64,000 bases of DNA. It comes from Microbacterium hatanonis (GTDB taxonomy: Bacteria > Actinomycetota > Actinomycetes > Actinomycetales > Microbacteriaceae). The DNA lies in contig NZ_VRSV01000001.1 of the NCBI RefSeq assembly GCF_008017415.1, positions 62,001 to 126,000 on the forward strand, given 5' to 3'. The stretch's first letter is position 1, and the number at the start of each line of letters is the position of its first letter. A program made the translations under genes and the position numbers. Positions 50,454-59,114 of the stretch are shown here, piece by piece. Below the pieces are notes generated by a model. The model was not told where the DNA came from and made no database searches. It worked only from the letters and a program-made list of their open reading frames with translations.

Positions 50454-52508
50454 TCAGCCGAAGTGGTCGGGGAGAGCGGCGTGCAGTTCGTCGACCCAGA
50501 CGCGGGCGTTGCCGTCCGACGGCGCGCGCCAGTCGCCCCGCGGCGACAGCGAGCCGGCGGGCGAGACCTTCGGACCGTTGGGGATCGCCGAACGCTTGAA
50601 CTGCGCGAATCCGAAGTAGCGCTGCAGGAACACCTCGAGCCAGCGCACGACCGTCGCCAGGTCGTACGCGGGCCGGTCGTCGACCGGGAATCCCGGGGGC
50701 CACGCGCCGGCGTCGGGGTCCGACCACGCGCGCTCCGCGAGGAAGGCGATCTTCGAGGGGCGCAGGCCGTAGCGCAGCACGTGGAACAGCGTGAAGTCGT
50801 GGAGGTTGTAGGGCCCGATGCGGTCTTCGGTCGACTGCATGCGCCCATCCTGCCCGGCGGGCACGAGCTCCGGGCTGATCTCGGTGTCGAGAACGGCCTG
50901 CAGCACGCCCGCGGTCGACGCATCCATCTCTCCGGAGGAGACGACCCAGCGGATCACGTGCTGGATGAGCGTCTTGGGGATGCCGGGGTTCACCGCGTAA
51001 TGGCTCATCTGGTCGCCGACGCCGTAGGTCGCCCAGCCCAGGGCGAGTTCGGACAGGTCGGAGGTGCCGATCACGATGCCACCGCGCTGGTTCGCGAGGC
51101 GGAAGAGGTAGTCGGTGCGCAGACCCGCCTGCACGTTCTCGAAGGTGACGTCGTGGACGGGCTGACCGTCGGCGAACGGGTGACCGATGCGGGCGAGCAT
51201 CTCGGATGCTGCGGGCCTGATGTCGATCGTCTCGATCGAGGCGCCGACTGCCTCGGCCAGGGCGATGGCGTTGGCCTTCGTGCCCTCGCTGGTCGCGAAT
51301 CCGGGAAGCGTGTAGGCGAGGATGTCGCTGCGCGGGCGGCCCATGCGATCCATCGCCCGGGCGATCACGAGCAACGCATGTGTGGAGTCGAGCCCGCCGC
51401 TGACGCCGATCACAGGCTTGGGCTGACCGATCGCGCGCAGACGCTGCTCGAGGCCCGACACCTGGATGTTGAAGGCCTCGTAGCAGTCCTGCGCGAGGCG
51501 CGCGGGGTCGTCGGGCACGAACGGGAAGCGGTCGAGCGCGCGGCGCAGGCCGACGTCGGTCGCCGGTGGGCTGAGCTCGAAGCGCACCGTGCGGAAAGCG
51601 CCGGAGTGCGTGCGGCGGTTGTCGTCGAACGTGCCCTGCCGCGCGCGGTCCTGACGGAGCCGGTCGAGGTCGACGTCCGCGACGCTCGAGCGAGGCCCGT
51701 CGGGGAACCGCTCGGTCTCGACGAGCAGCTGCCCGCCCTCGTAGATCATCGTCTGGCCGTCCCACGACAGGTCGTTCGACGACTCGCCCATGCCGGCGGC
51801 GGCATACGCGTACGCGGCGAGGCAGCGCAGCGACTGCGACTGGGCCAGGATCTTGCGATCGTCGGCCCGCGCGATCGTGATCGGGCTGCCCGAGAGGTTC
51901 AGCAGCACGGTCGCGCCGGCCAGGGCAGCGGTCGACGACGGCGGCACCGGCACCCACATGTCTTCGCAGACCTCGGCGTGGATCACGAGTCCGGGGATGT
52001 CGGAGGCCTCGAAGAGCAGGTCGGGGCCGAAGGGCGCATCGAACCCCGCAACGCGGATGGCCTCGCCGGAGCGATCGTCACCGGGCGCGTACCAGCGTCG
52101 CTCGTAGAACTCGCGGTACGTCGGCAGGTACGACTTCGGAGCGACGCCGAGGACGGTGCCGCGATGGATCACGATGGCGCAGTTGTACAGGCGGTTGCCG
52201 TGGCGGAGCGGCGCTCCGACGACGAGCACGGGCAGGAGGTCGGCGGATGCGGCGACCAGGCGCGCGATCGCGGCCTCGACGGCGTCGAGCACCGGGTCCT
52301 GCAGCACGAGGTCGTCGATCGCGTACCCGGTGAGGCACAGCTCCGGGAAGACGGCGACCGCGACGGCGTCGGCGTCGGCTCGACGCGCCGCCTCCAGCAC
52401 CGTGTCGGCGTTCGTGGCCGGGTCGGCGATCGAGATCGGGATCGTGCACGCGGCCACGCGCGCGAACCCGTGGCGGTAGGCGCTCGAGAAGGGGAGAGCG
52501 GTGCTCAT
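50454..52508 (-). CDS. nadE: Glutamine-dependent NAD+ synthetase
   Basis: A 684-residue fusion of a nitrilase-type glutaminase and an NAD+ synthetase domain, the normal actinobacterial form. The glutaminase triad is visible: Glu in FPELCLTGY, Lys in APKSYLPTYREFYE and Cys in HAEVCEDMW. The synthetase carries the ATP pyrophosphatase loop VIGVSGGLDSTHAL. It makes NAD+ from nicotinate adenine dinucleotide with ammonia channelled from glutamine. The ATG is preceded by GAGACT and six bases. Confidence 0.96.
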   Translation of the reverse strand: MSTALPFSSAYRHGFARVAACTIPISIADPATNADTVLEAARRADADAVAVAVFPELCLTGYAIDDLVLQDPVLDAVEAAIARLVAASADLLPVLVVGAPLRHGNRLYNCAIVIHRGTVLGVAPKSYLPTYREFYERRWYAPGDDRSGEAIRVAGFDAPFGPDLLFEASDIPGLVIHAEVCEDMWVPVPPSSTAALAGATVLLNLSGSPITIARADDRKILAQSQSLRCLAAYAYAAAGMGESSNDLSWDGQTMIYEGGQLLVETERFPDGPRSSVADVDLDRLRQDRARQGTFDDNRRTHSGAFRTVRFELSPPATDVGLRRALDRFPFVPDDPARLAQDCYEAFNIQVSGLEQRLRAIGQPKPVIGVSGGLDSTHALLVIARAMDRMGRPRSDILAYTLPGFATSEGTKANAIALAEAVGASIETIDIRPAASEMLARIGHPFADGQPVHDVTFENVQAGLRTDYLFRLANQRGGIVIGTSDLSELALGWATYGVGDQMSHYAVNPGIPKTLIQHVIRWVVSSGEMDASTAGVLQAVLDTEISPELVPAGQDGRMQSTEDRIGPYNLHDFTLFHVLRYGLRPSKIAFLAERAWSDPDAGAWPPGFPVDDRPAYDLATVVRWLEVFLQRYFGFAQFKRSAIPNGPKVSPAGSLSPRGDWRAPSDGNARVWVDELHAALPDHFG

Positions 52509-52606
52509 GGCCCCAGTCTCTCAGGTGCGGCGCGATCGTGGACGGGGCGGGTGGCGGGTCCCGTCCTGTCGGTGCCCCCGGCTAGCCTCGACAGCGGAAG
52601 GGCGAC

Positions 52607-55600
52607 ATGCGATACATCGAGAACGAGGGCCGTCTGGTCTGGAGTGCCAGTGACCTCAAGGCGGCCGCGGAATGCGAGTTCGCGTGGCTGCGCGCCATCG
52701 ACGCGAAGCTCGGCCGCGTGCCGGCGGTGGAAGACCCCGAAGACGCGACCCTCGAGCGGGCGGGCCGACTGGGCACCGCGCACGAGCTGCGCGTTCTCGA
52801 CGACTACCGCGCGCGCTACGGCGACCGCGTGGTCGAGATCGCCGAGACCCGCTCGTCGAACGCCGAGGGCATGGCCGAGGCGGTCGCCGCGACGAACGCC
52901 GCCCTCGCCTCCGACGCCGCGGTCGTCTACCAGGCGGCCTTCGCGACCGACGAGTTCGTGGGGTTCGCCGACTTCCTCGTGCGCGACGACGCGGAGGCCG
53001 CGCCGCGCTGGATCGTCCAGGACACGAAGCTCGCCCGCCGGGCTCGGGTGACCGCCCTCATGCAGCTCGCCGCATACGTCGACCAGCTCGACCGGCTCGG
53101 CGTCGCTCGGGCCGACACGGTCGAACTCCTGCTCGGTGACGGAACGACGAGCGTGCACCGGGTCGACGACATCCTTCCCGTGTTCGATCTGCGCCGGGCG
53201 CGGCTGAGGGCGCTGATCGCCGATCGCGATCTTCCCAGCGGCGCCGCCGGTGCTCCGATCGCGTGGGGCGACGGGCGCGGTGCGCTCGAGGTCGTCGCGT
53301 GCGGGCGATGCGCCACCTGCGAGCAGGAGGTCGTCGCATCCCGCGACCTGCTGCTCGTCGCAGGCATGCGGCCGTTGCAGCGGGAGCGCCTGCGCGCGGC
53401 GGGCATCGGAACGATCGATGCCCTGGCCGCCGCATCCGACGTTCCCGCGGGAATGAACCCGGAGGTGTTCGCGATGCTGCGCACGCAGGCCCGGCTGCAA
53501 CTGGTCAGCCCCGCCGGCGTGCCGACGACCGAGTCGTCGTCCGTCACCGACCCGCATCCCGTCCCGCTCTACGAGGTGGTGCTCCCACCGGCTCTCGCCA
53601 CGCTCCCGAGGCCCGATCGCGGCGACATGTTCTTCGACTTCGAGGGCGACCCGCTCTACACCGAGGGCGACGCGACAGGGGGTGGTAAGACGCAGTGGGG
53701 CATCGACTACCTCTTCGGGTGGGTCGACCTCGGCGACACGTACTCCTCGATCTGGGCGCACAGCTTCGCCGACGAGAAGCAGGCGCTCGAACGCTTCCTC
53801 GACATCGTCGCGCTGCGCCGGCGGCAGCACCCCGACATGCACATCTACCACTACGCCCCCTACGAGCCCACGCATCTGCTCGCCATGGCCGCGCGCTACG
53901 GCGTGCGCGAGGGCGACGTCGACCGGTTGCTGCGCGACGGCGTGTTCGTCGACCTCTACCCGGTCGTGCGCCGGGCCCTGCGGGTGGGGTCGCGGTCGTA
54001 CTCGATCAAGAAGCTCGAGCCCCTCTACATGGGCGACGAGGTGCGCACGAGCGACGTGCAGCGCGGTGACGACTCCATCGTGCGCTACGTCGAGGCGCGG
54101 GCACTGGCCGCCGACGGCGACTCCGCCGCATCCGAGGCGGTCCTCGCCGACCTCGCCGACTACAACCGTTACGACTGCGTCTCGACCCGGCGCCTGCGCG
54201 ACTGGCTCGTCGACCGGGCCCGTGAGGCGGGGCTCCGTCCGGCGGGCAACCCCGAGCCCGAAGAGGCGGGCTACGAGCCGTCGCCGCGGGCGACGGCGCT
54301 GCAACGGCTGTCGCTGGGTGCCGACGAGGTCGACGGTCAGGCGCTCCGCCTCGCCGCAGCCGCGATCGACTACTACCCGCGCGAGGCGAAGACCTTCTGG
54401 GCCGCGCACTTCCTGAGGCTGCGCGAACCGCTGTCGCTGTGGAACGACGATCGCGATGTGGTCATCGTCGACACGGCGCGGTCGCGCGTGATCGACGACT
54501 GGCACTTCCCCGAGTCCGGCCGCGGCAATGAACGCCGCGTCGTCGAGCTGCGCGGCGAGCTCGCCCCGGGCACGCGACTCAGCGCGGGCGGCTCGCCCTT
54601 CGCGGTCTACGAACTCCCGGCTCCGTTCCCGATGGAGGAGCGCCCCCGCTGGATCCACGGCGCCCGCAGCGTGCGCGTGGTCGAGGTGCTCGACGACGGC
54701 GCGATCATCGAAGAGACCGCGGTCGACGGCAACACCTGGGAGCGGCTTCCTCTGGCGCTGACCCCCGACTCGCCGCCGCGCGCGGGCAACCAGCAGTTGG
54801 CGATCGACGCCTGGGCCGATGCCCTGATCGAGGCCGCGCCGAAGCTCCCGGCCGACCCCGCGACCGACATCCTGCGCCGACGGCCCCCGCGCACCAGGTC
54901 GGGGGCGCTCGCGCCGCAGGAGGGCGACGACGTCGACGCGATCGTGCGCAGCATCCTCGACCTCGACCGCAGCTACCTCGCCGTGCAGGGCCCTCCCGGA
55001 ACGGGCAAGACCTACGTCGGATCGCACGCGATCGCACGGCTCGTGCGCGAGCACGGCTACAAGGTGGGCGTCGTCGCGCAGTCGCACGCCGTGGTCGAGA
55101 ACATGCTCGACCGCATCGTCGCAGCCGGTGTGCCTCCCCAGCAGGTGGGCAAGGCGCCGAAAGATCCGAACGCCGCCGGGCTGACCTTCACACCGATCCC
55201 CAAGAACGGCGTGCCCGCCTTCGCAGCCGAGAACGCCGCCGGCTTCGTCGTCGGGGGCACGGCGTGGGACTTCAGCCACGAGGGCCGCATCCCCCGAGCG
55301 AGCCTCGACCTGCTCGTCATCGATGAGGCGGGGCAGTTCTCGCTCGCCTCGACGATCGCGGTCTCGCTCGCCTCGTCGCGGCTGCTGCTGCTCGGCGACC
55401 CGCAGCAGCTTCCTCAGGTCAGCCAGGGTGCGCACCCCGAGCCCGTCGACACCTCGGCTCTCGGCTGGGTCATGGACGGCGCCGAGGTCGTGCCGCCCGA
55501 GGTCGGGTACTTCCTCTCGCGCACGTGGCGCATGCACCCGGCGGTGGCCGATCCGGTCTCGCGTCTGTCGTACGAGGGCCGGCTCGCCGCGCACCCTCTC

Positions 55601-56146
55601 ACCGCGCTGCGCTCGCTCGACGGGGTGGACCCCGGGCTCCACGTCGTACCGGTGCACCACGTCGGCAACGCCACCCGCTCACCCGAAGAGGCGCAGGCGG
55701 TCGTCGAGATCGTCTCGGGTCTGGTCGGTCGCGCGTGGACATCGAGCGAGATCGACGACGCGGGGGAGCCGGTGACGTGCGAGCCCCGACCGCTGGCGGC
55801 CGCCGACGTCATCGTCGTCACCCCCTACAACGCGCAGCAGGTGCTGATCGAGGAGGCCCTCGCTGCGGCCGGCCTCGCGGAGGTGCGTGTCGGCACTGTC
55901 GACCGGTTCCAGGGGCAGGAGGCCGTGGTCGCGATCGTGTCGCTCGCCGCGTCGTCGGGGCGCGAGGCGCCGCGCGGTCTGGAGTTCCTCCTGCTGCGCA
56001 ACCGGCTGAACGTCGGGCTCTCCCGCGCGATGCAGGCGGCCTACCTCGTCTACTCTCCGGGCGTGCTCGACGACCTGCCCCGCACGCCGGAGGGCGTCGC
56101 GCGTCTCAGCGGCTTCGCCCGTCTGGTGCGGGCCGTACCGGCGTGA
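52607..56146 (+). CDS. TM0106-type RecB-like nuclease fused to RNase H-like and Upf1/Dna2-like helicase domains
   Basis: A 1179-residue three-module protein. The N-terminal RecB/Cas4-like nuclease has VGFADFL and IVQDTKL as its acidic motif. Cys23 with Cys232, Cys235 and Cys238 (CGRCATC) gives the C-(n)-CxxCxxC pattern of Fe-S nucleases. A middle RNase H-like exonuclease has MFFDFEGDP and a closing YNRYDCVSTRRL. The C-terminal SF1 helicase shows Walker A GPPGTGKT near residue 795, VIDEAGQFS, LLGDPQQLPQVSQG, DRFQGQEA and RNRLNVGLSRAM. It probably processes DNA or RNA-DNA intermediates in repair. A TAGCCT at about 52584 and GGAAGGG suggest a leadered transcript. Confidence 0.9.
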   Translation: MRYIENEGRLVWSASDLKAAAECEFAWLRAIDAKLGRVPAVEDPEDATLERAGRLGTAHELRVLDDYRARYGDRVVEIAETRSSNAEGMAEAVAATNAALASDAAVVYQAAFATDEFVGFADFLVRDDAEAAPRWIVQDTKLARRARVTALMQLAAYVDQLDRLGVARADTVELLLGDGTTSVHRVDDILPVFDLRRARLRALIADRDLPSGAAGAPIAWGDGRGALEVVACGRCATCEQEVVASRDLLLVAGMRPLQRERLRAAGIGTIDALAAASDVPAGMNPEVFAMLRTQARLQLVSPAGVPTTESSSVTDPHPVPLYEVVLPPALATLPRPDRGDMFFDFEGDPLYTEGDATGGGKTQWGIDYLFGWVDLGDTYSSIWAHSFADEKQALERFLDIVALRRRQHPDMHIYHYAPYEPTHLLAMAARYGVREGDVDRLLRDGVFVDLYPVVRRALRVGSRSYSIKKLEPLYMGDEVRTSDVQRGDDSIVRYVEARALAADGDSAASEAVLADLADYNRYDCVSTRRLRDWLVDRAREAGLRPAGNPEPEEAGYEPSPRATALQRLSLGADEVDGQALRLAAAAIDYYPREAKTFWAAHFLRLREPLSLWNDDRDVVIVDTARSRVIDDWHFPESGRGNERRVVELRGELAPGTRLSAGGSPFAVYELPAPFPMEERPRWIHGARSVRVVEVLDDGAIIEETAVDGNTWERLPLALTPDSPPRAGNQQLAIDAWADALIEAAPKLPADPATDILRRRPPRTRSGALAPQEGDDVDAIVRSILDLDRSYLAVQGPPGTGKTYVGSHAIARLVREHGYKVGVVAQSHAVVENMLDRIVAAGVPPQQVGKAPKDPNAAGLTFTPIPKNGVPAFAAENAAGFVVGGTAWDFSHEGRIPRASLDLLVIDEAGQFSLASTIAVSLASSRLLLLGDPQQLPQVSQGAHPEPVDTSALGWVMDGAEVVPPEVGYFLSRTWRMHPAVADPVSRLSYEGRLAAHPLTALRSLDGVDPGLHVVPVHHVGNATRSPEEAQAVVEIVSGLVGRAWTSSEIDDAGEPVTCEPRPLAAADVIVVTPYNAQQVLIEEALAAAGLAEVRVGTVDRFQGQEAVVAIVSLAASSGREAPRGLEFLLLRNRLNVGLSRAMQAAYLVYSPGVLDDLPRTPEGVARLSGFARLVRAVPA

Positions 56147-56183
56147 CGGGTCTGGCCGTCGGAGCCGAGCGGATGCGCCCCGG

Positions 56184-56816
56184 TCAGACGGTGCCGTAGA
56201 GGCGGTCGCCCGCGTCGCCGAGACCGGGCACGATGTAGCCCTTCTCGTTCAGGCGCTCGTCGAGGGCGCCCAGCACGAGGGTCACGTCGCGGCCGGCGAT
56301 CTGCTTCTCGATCGCGGCGACCCCCTCCGGGGCGCCGAGCAGGCAGATCGCGGTGACGTCCTGCGCGCCGCGCGCGAAGAGGAACTCGATCGCCGCGCCG
56401 AGCGAGCCGCCGGTGGCGAGCATCGGGTCGAGCACGAAGCACTGGCGGTCGCTGAGATCGTCGGGGAGGCGCTCGGCGTACGTGGACGGCTCGAGGGTCT
56501 CCTCGTTGCGCACCATGCCGAGGAAGCCGACCTCTGCCGTCGGCAGCAGCTTCACCATGCCCTCGAGCATGCCGAGCCCGGCGCGCAGGATCGGCACGAC
56601 AAGCGGCCGGGGCTCGCTGATGCGCACGCCCGTGGTCGTGGTGACCGGCGTCTGGATCTCGTAGGGCTCGACGCGCACACCGCGGGTCGCCTCGTAGGCG
56701 AGCAGGGTGACGAGCTCCTCCGTCAGCTGACGGAAGACCGGCGACGGGGTGCGCTTGTCGCGCAGCACCGTGAGCTTGTGGGTGATGAGGGGGTGGTCCG
56801 CGACGTGCACACGCAT
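56184..56816 (-). CDS. upp: Uracil phosphoribosyltransferase
   Basis: A 210-residue pyrimidine salvage enzyme converting uracil and PRPP to UMP. Diagnostic segments are [20 protein letters not shown] at the start, [10 protein letters not shown], the PRPP loop [16 protein letters not shown] and the uracil-binding [17 protein letters not shown] at the end. It is divergent from tadA; their starts are 42 bases apart. Confidence 0.97.
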   Translation of the reverse strand: MRVHVADHPLITHKLTVLRDKRTPSPVFRQLTEELVTLLAYEATRGVRVEPYEIQTPVTTTTGVRISEPRPLVVPILRAGLGMLEGMVKLLPTAEVGFLGMVRNEETLEPSTYAERLPDDLSDRQCFVLDPMLATGGSLGAAIEFLFARGAQDVTAICLLGAPEGVAAIEKQIAGRDVTLVLGALDERLNEKGYIVPGLGDAGDRLYGTV

Positions 56817-56822
56817 AGGGTG

Positions 56823-56828
56823 AATCTA
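56823..56828 (-). promoter_or_regulatory. -10 element, leaderless start of upp
   Basis: TAGATT on the minus strand is followed by six bases (caccct) and the ATG at 56816. Confidence 0.6.
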
Positions 56829-56858
56829 CCCGTCCCGCGCCCCGATCACGGAGTCCGC

Positions 56859-57323
56859 ATGAACCCCGCGCCCGCCGACATCTCCGCGATGTGGCGCGCT
56901 CTGGTGCTGGCGCAGGCTGCGGGGACCGGCGGAGACGTGCCGGTCGGGGCGGTGGTGACGGATGCTGCGGGCACCGTCATCGGCGAAGGACGCAACCTCC
57001 GCGAGGTCGATCACGACCCCACCGCGCACGCCGAGATCGTCGCGATGCGGCGCGCGGCGGCGTCCCGGGGCTCCTGGAACCTCGCCGGCTGCACGCTCAC
57101 CGTCACGCTCGAGCCGTGCGTGATGTGCGCGGGCGCGATGCTGCAGGCCCACGTGTCTCGGCTGGTGTTCGGCGCCTGGGACGACAAGGCGGGCGCGGTG
57201 GGCTCCGTGTACGACGTCGTCCGCGATCGGCGGCTGCCGTCGCGGGCCGAGGTCGTCGCGGGCGTGCTCGGTGACGAAGCATCCGCTCTGCTGCGGGAGT
57301 TCTTCGCCGCCCGCCGCGACTGA
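56859..57323 (+). CDS. tadA: tRNA-specific adenosine deaminase
   Basis: A 154-residue deaminase. The zinc site is TAHAEIVAMRRA (His and catalytic Glu) with EPCVMCAGAM (PCxxC). It would convert the wobble adenosine of tRNA-Arg(ACG) to inosine. GGAG five bases before the ATG fixes the start. The neighbouring upp/tadA arrangement is frequent in actinobacteria. Confidence 0.95.
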   Translation: MNPAPADISAMWRALVLAQAAGTGGDVPVGAVVTDAAGTVIGEGRNLREVDHDPTAHAEIVAMRRAAASRGSWNLAGCTLTVTLEPCVMCAGAMLQAHVSRLVFGAWDDKAGAVGSVYDVVRDRRLPSRAEVVAGVLGDEASALLREFFAARRD

Positions 57324-57342
57324 CCTCGCCGGCCCGCCCCGG

Positions 57343-57684
57343 TCAGTGCTCGTGGTCGGCCGTGAACTTGAACCCGAGTCGGCCGTGGGCGAAGGCGCCG
57401 CCCGCCTTCAGCGCGGCGGCGACCCACGCGGCCTCCGCGAGTTCGCCCTGCGTCGCGCCGGCCGCCTGCGCCTTCGTCGAGTGCGCCTCGATGCAGTACA
57501 CGCACTGCGTCGTGACACCGACGGCGAGGGCGATCAGCTCGCGGTACTTGAGGGGGATCTCGCGGCCCTCCGAGGCGAACACGGCGCCGTCGAAGGCGGC
57601 GAAGGCCGCCAGGATGTCGGGCGTCTGCTCCTTGTAGACACGGGTGTAGGCGCGATCATCGGGGTCGTAGAAGTGCTCGGCCAT
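57343..57684 (-). CDS. Carboxymuconolactone decarboxylase-family (AhpD-like) protein
   Basis: A 113-residue all-helical protein with the AhpD-type redox motif TTQCVYCIEAHSTKA (CxxC followed by His). These proteins act as alkylhydroperoxidase-type thiol reductants or remain uncharacterised. The ATG was chosen because AAGGA is just upstream and the first residues match the family; additional upstream frame is Arg/Pro-rich and rejected. Confidence 0.88.
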   Translation of the reverse strand: MAEHFYDPDDRAYTRVYKEQTPDILAAFAAFDGAVFASEGREIPLKYRELIALAVGVTTQCVYCIEAHSTKAQAAGATQGELAEAAWVAAALKAGGAFAHGRLGFKFTADHEH

Positions 57685-57983
57685 GCGTCCTTCGTCTCGT
57701 CGGTCCCGATGGCGGACGCTCGGCAGCGTCGCGGGACGAGGCGAGCATAGCCACAGGTTCGGCGTCGTCACGTCCCGTAACGAAAGCAGCCGTCACATGC
57801 GAGGCGGGAAGGCCCTGAAAATAACCTACGACCTGGGGTATATGCGCCACGCCTGACCAGAAGCAGGGCTTATCCGCCGCCCCAACCGCTGCTTATTGGA
57901 TACCTCCGACACCCGCTGTCTACCGTGGGTCCGGACGTCGGCCGTTCCCCGCCCGCCGACTCCCTACCCGGACGGAGCCCTCC
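57685..57983. other. Divergent regulatory region before the LLM/ABC operon
   Basis: No gene is convincing here. On the plus strand, TTGGAT (57896-57901) and TACCGT (57921-57926) are a weak promoter pair with a 19-base spacer. Downstream, GTCCGG (57929-57934) pairs with CCGGAC (57968-57973) around an inner GTCGGC/GCCGAC stem (57937-57942, 57955-57960), just before GGAG and the ATG at 57984. An AT-richer patch near 57820-57845 may hold the promoter of the AhpD-like gene. Confidence 0.5.
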
Positions 57984-59114
57984 ATGCCCATCGAACTTCG
58001 CTCCCGCCTCCAAGTGGCCACGGCGGCCATCGGCGACCCGGCGACGGTGGTGCAGCGCCGCGCCGCGGCCGGCGGCAACTGGTCGGTCCGCCACTCCACG
58101 ACCCCCGAGACGGTCCTTCGCGCCGCGCGGGAGCAGGAGGAGCTCGGCTACGACGGTGTGCTCATCGCCGAGCGCAGCGGCTGGCCCGACGTCTACGCGC
58201 AATCGTCGTGGGTGCTCGCGAACACCACTCGCCTCAAGACGGTGTCGGCGCACCGCATCGGGCGCCAATCGCCGACGACGACCGCTCGTCTCGCACAGAC
58301 GATCGATCTACTCTCGGGCGGGCGACTCGTGCACCACTTCATCACCGGGCACAACGAGGTCGACCAGCAACGCGACGGCGATTTCATCGGCAAGGAGGAG
58401 CGTTACGCGCGGGCGGCGGAGTTCCTCGAGATCTACGTGCGCGAGCTCACCTCGACCGAACCGTTCGATTTCGACGGCACGTACTACCGGGTCCGCGACG
58501 CGCTGTCGGGGATCGGCAACGCGTCGTCCCCCTACGCCGAGATCTCGTGGGCGGGGTCGTCGCCCGCCGCCCTCGACGTCGCCGCGCGGTGGGCGGACAC
58601 CTTCTCGATCCCAGCGACATCGCTGGCCGACACCGTCGACGTGACGTCGCGGGTGAGGGCGCTCGCCGCCGCACACGGACGCACCCTGCGGTATTGGCAC
58701 AACGCCAACCACATCGTCGCGGAGACCGACGAGACAGCGCGCGATATCGCGGAGGGCGTGGTGCGCGAACTCGAGAATCGAGAAGAGCTGCTGGCTCTCG
58801 ACATCGGAAGCCCCGAGTCGGTGAGCCGCACGCGGATCTACGAGCAGTCCCTGGAGTCGGACTGGGTCGACGGCAGTCTCTTCCTCGGTCTCGCCCGCGT
58901 CACTGGCGTCGAGAGCGTGCCCGCCTTCGTCGGCTCGCCCGAGACGGTTGCCGAAGCGATGCTCGCGCACTACCGCAACGGGGTGGAGATCTTCGGGATG
59001 GACCCGACGGCCTACACCCAGGAGGAGCTCGAGCTCAAGAAGGAGCTCCTACGTCTCCTGCGCGAGGGCGCCGCCCGGATCGACGCCGAGACGCGTGCGG
59101 CGGTGCCGGTGTGA
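57984..59114 (+). CDS. LLM-class flavin-dependent monooxygenase (SsuD-like)
   Basis: A 376-residue TIM-barrel flavin monooxygenase. LGYDGVLIAERSGWPDVYAQ, RIGRQSPTTTARLAQTIDLLSGGRLVHHFITGHNEVDQQRDGDF and AEISWAGSSPAALDVAARWAD resemble alkanesulfonate monooxygenase SsuD. It would use FMNH2 from a separate reductase. With the amidohydrolase and importer that follow, it may oxidise an imported organosulfur or amine compound; this is inference. The M20 gene overlaps its stop (GTGA). Confidence 0.88.
   Translation: MPIELRSRLQVATAAIGDPATVVQRRAAAGGNWSVRHSTTPETVLRAAREQEELGYDGVLIAERSGWPDVYAQSSWVLANTTRLKTVSAHRIGRQSPTTTARLAQTIDLLSGGRLVHHFITGHNEVDQQRDGDFIGKEERYARAAEFLEIYVRELTSTEPFDFDGTYYRVRDALSGIGNASSPYAEISWAGSSPAALDVAARWADTFSIPATSLADTVDVTSRVRALAAAHGRTLRYWHNANHIVAETDETARDIAEGVVRELENREELLALDIGSPESVSRTRIYEQSLESDWVDGSLFLGLARVTGVESVPAFVGSPETVAEAMLAHYRNGVEIFGMDPTAYTQEELELKKELLRLLREGAARIDAETRAAVPV

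Noticed and set aside
52505..55660. A 1051-codon frame antisense to the nuclease/helicase gene
   Set aside because: It has low-complexity composition and no ribosome site or domain, and it overlaps a gene with intact catalytic motifs.
57656..57850. A 64-codon frame upstream of the AhpD-like gene
   Set aside because: It overlaps the AhpD-like start, has no promoter or ribosome site, and turns Arg-rich at its end.
57797..57856. A 19-codon frame (MRGGKALKITYDLGYMRHA) before the monooxygenase operon as a leader peptide
   Set aside because: It has no ribosome site or -10 at the leaderless distance, and no run of a regulatory amino acid.
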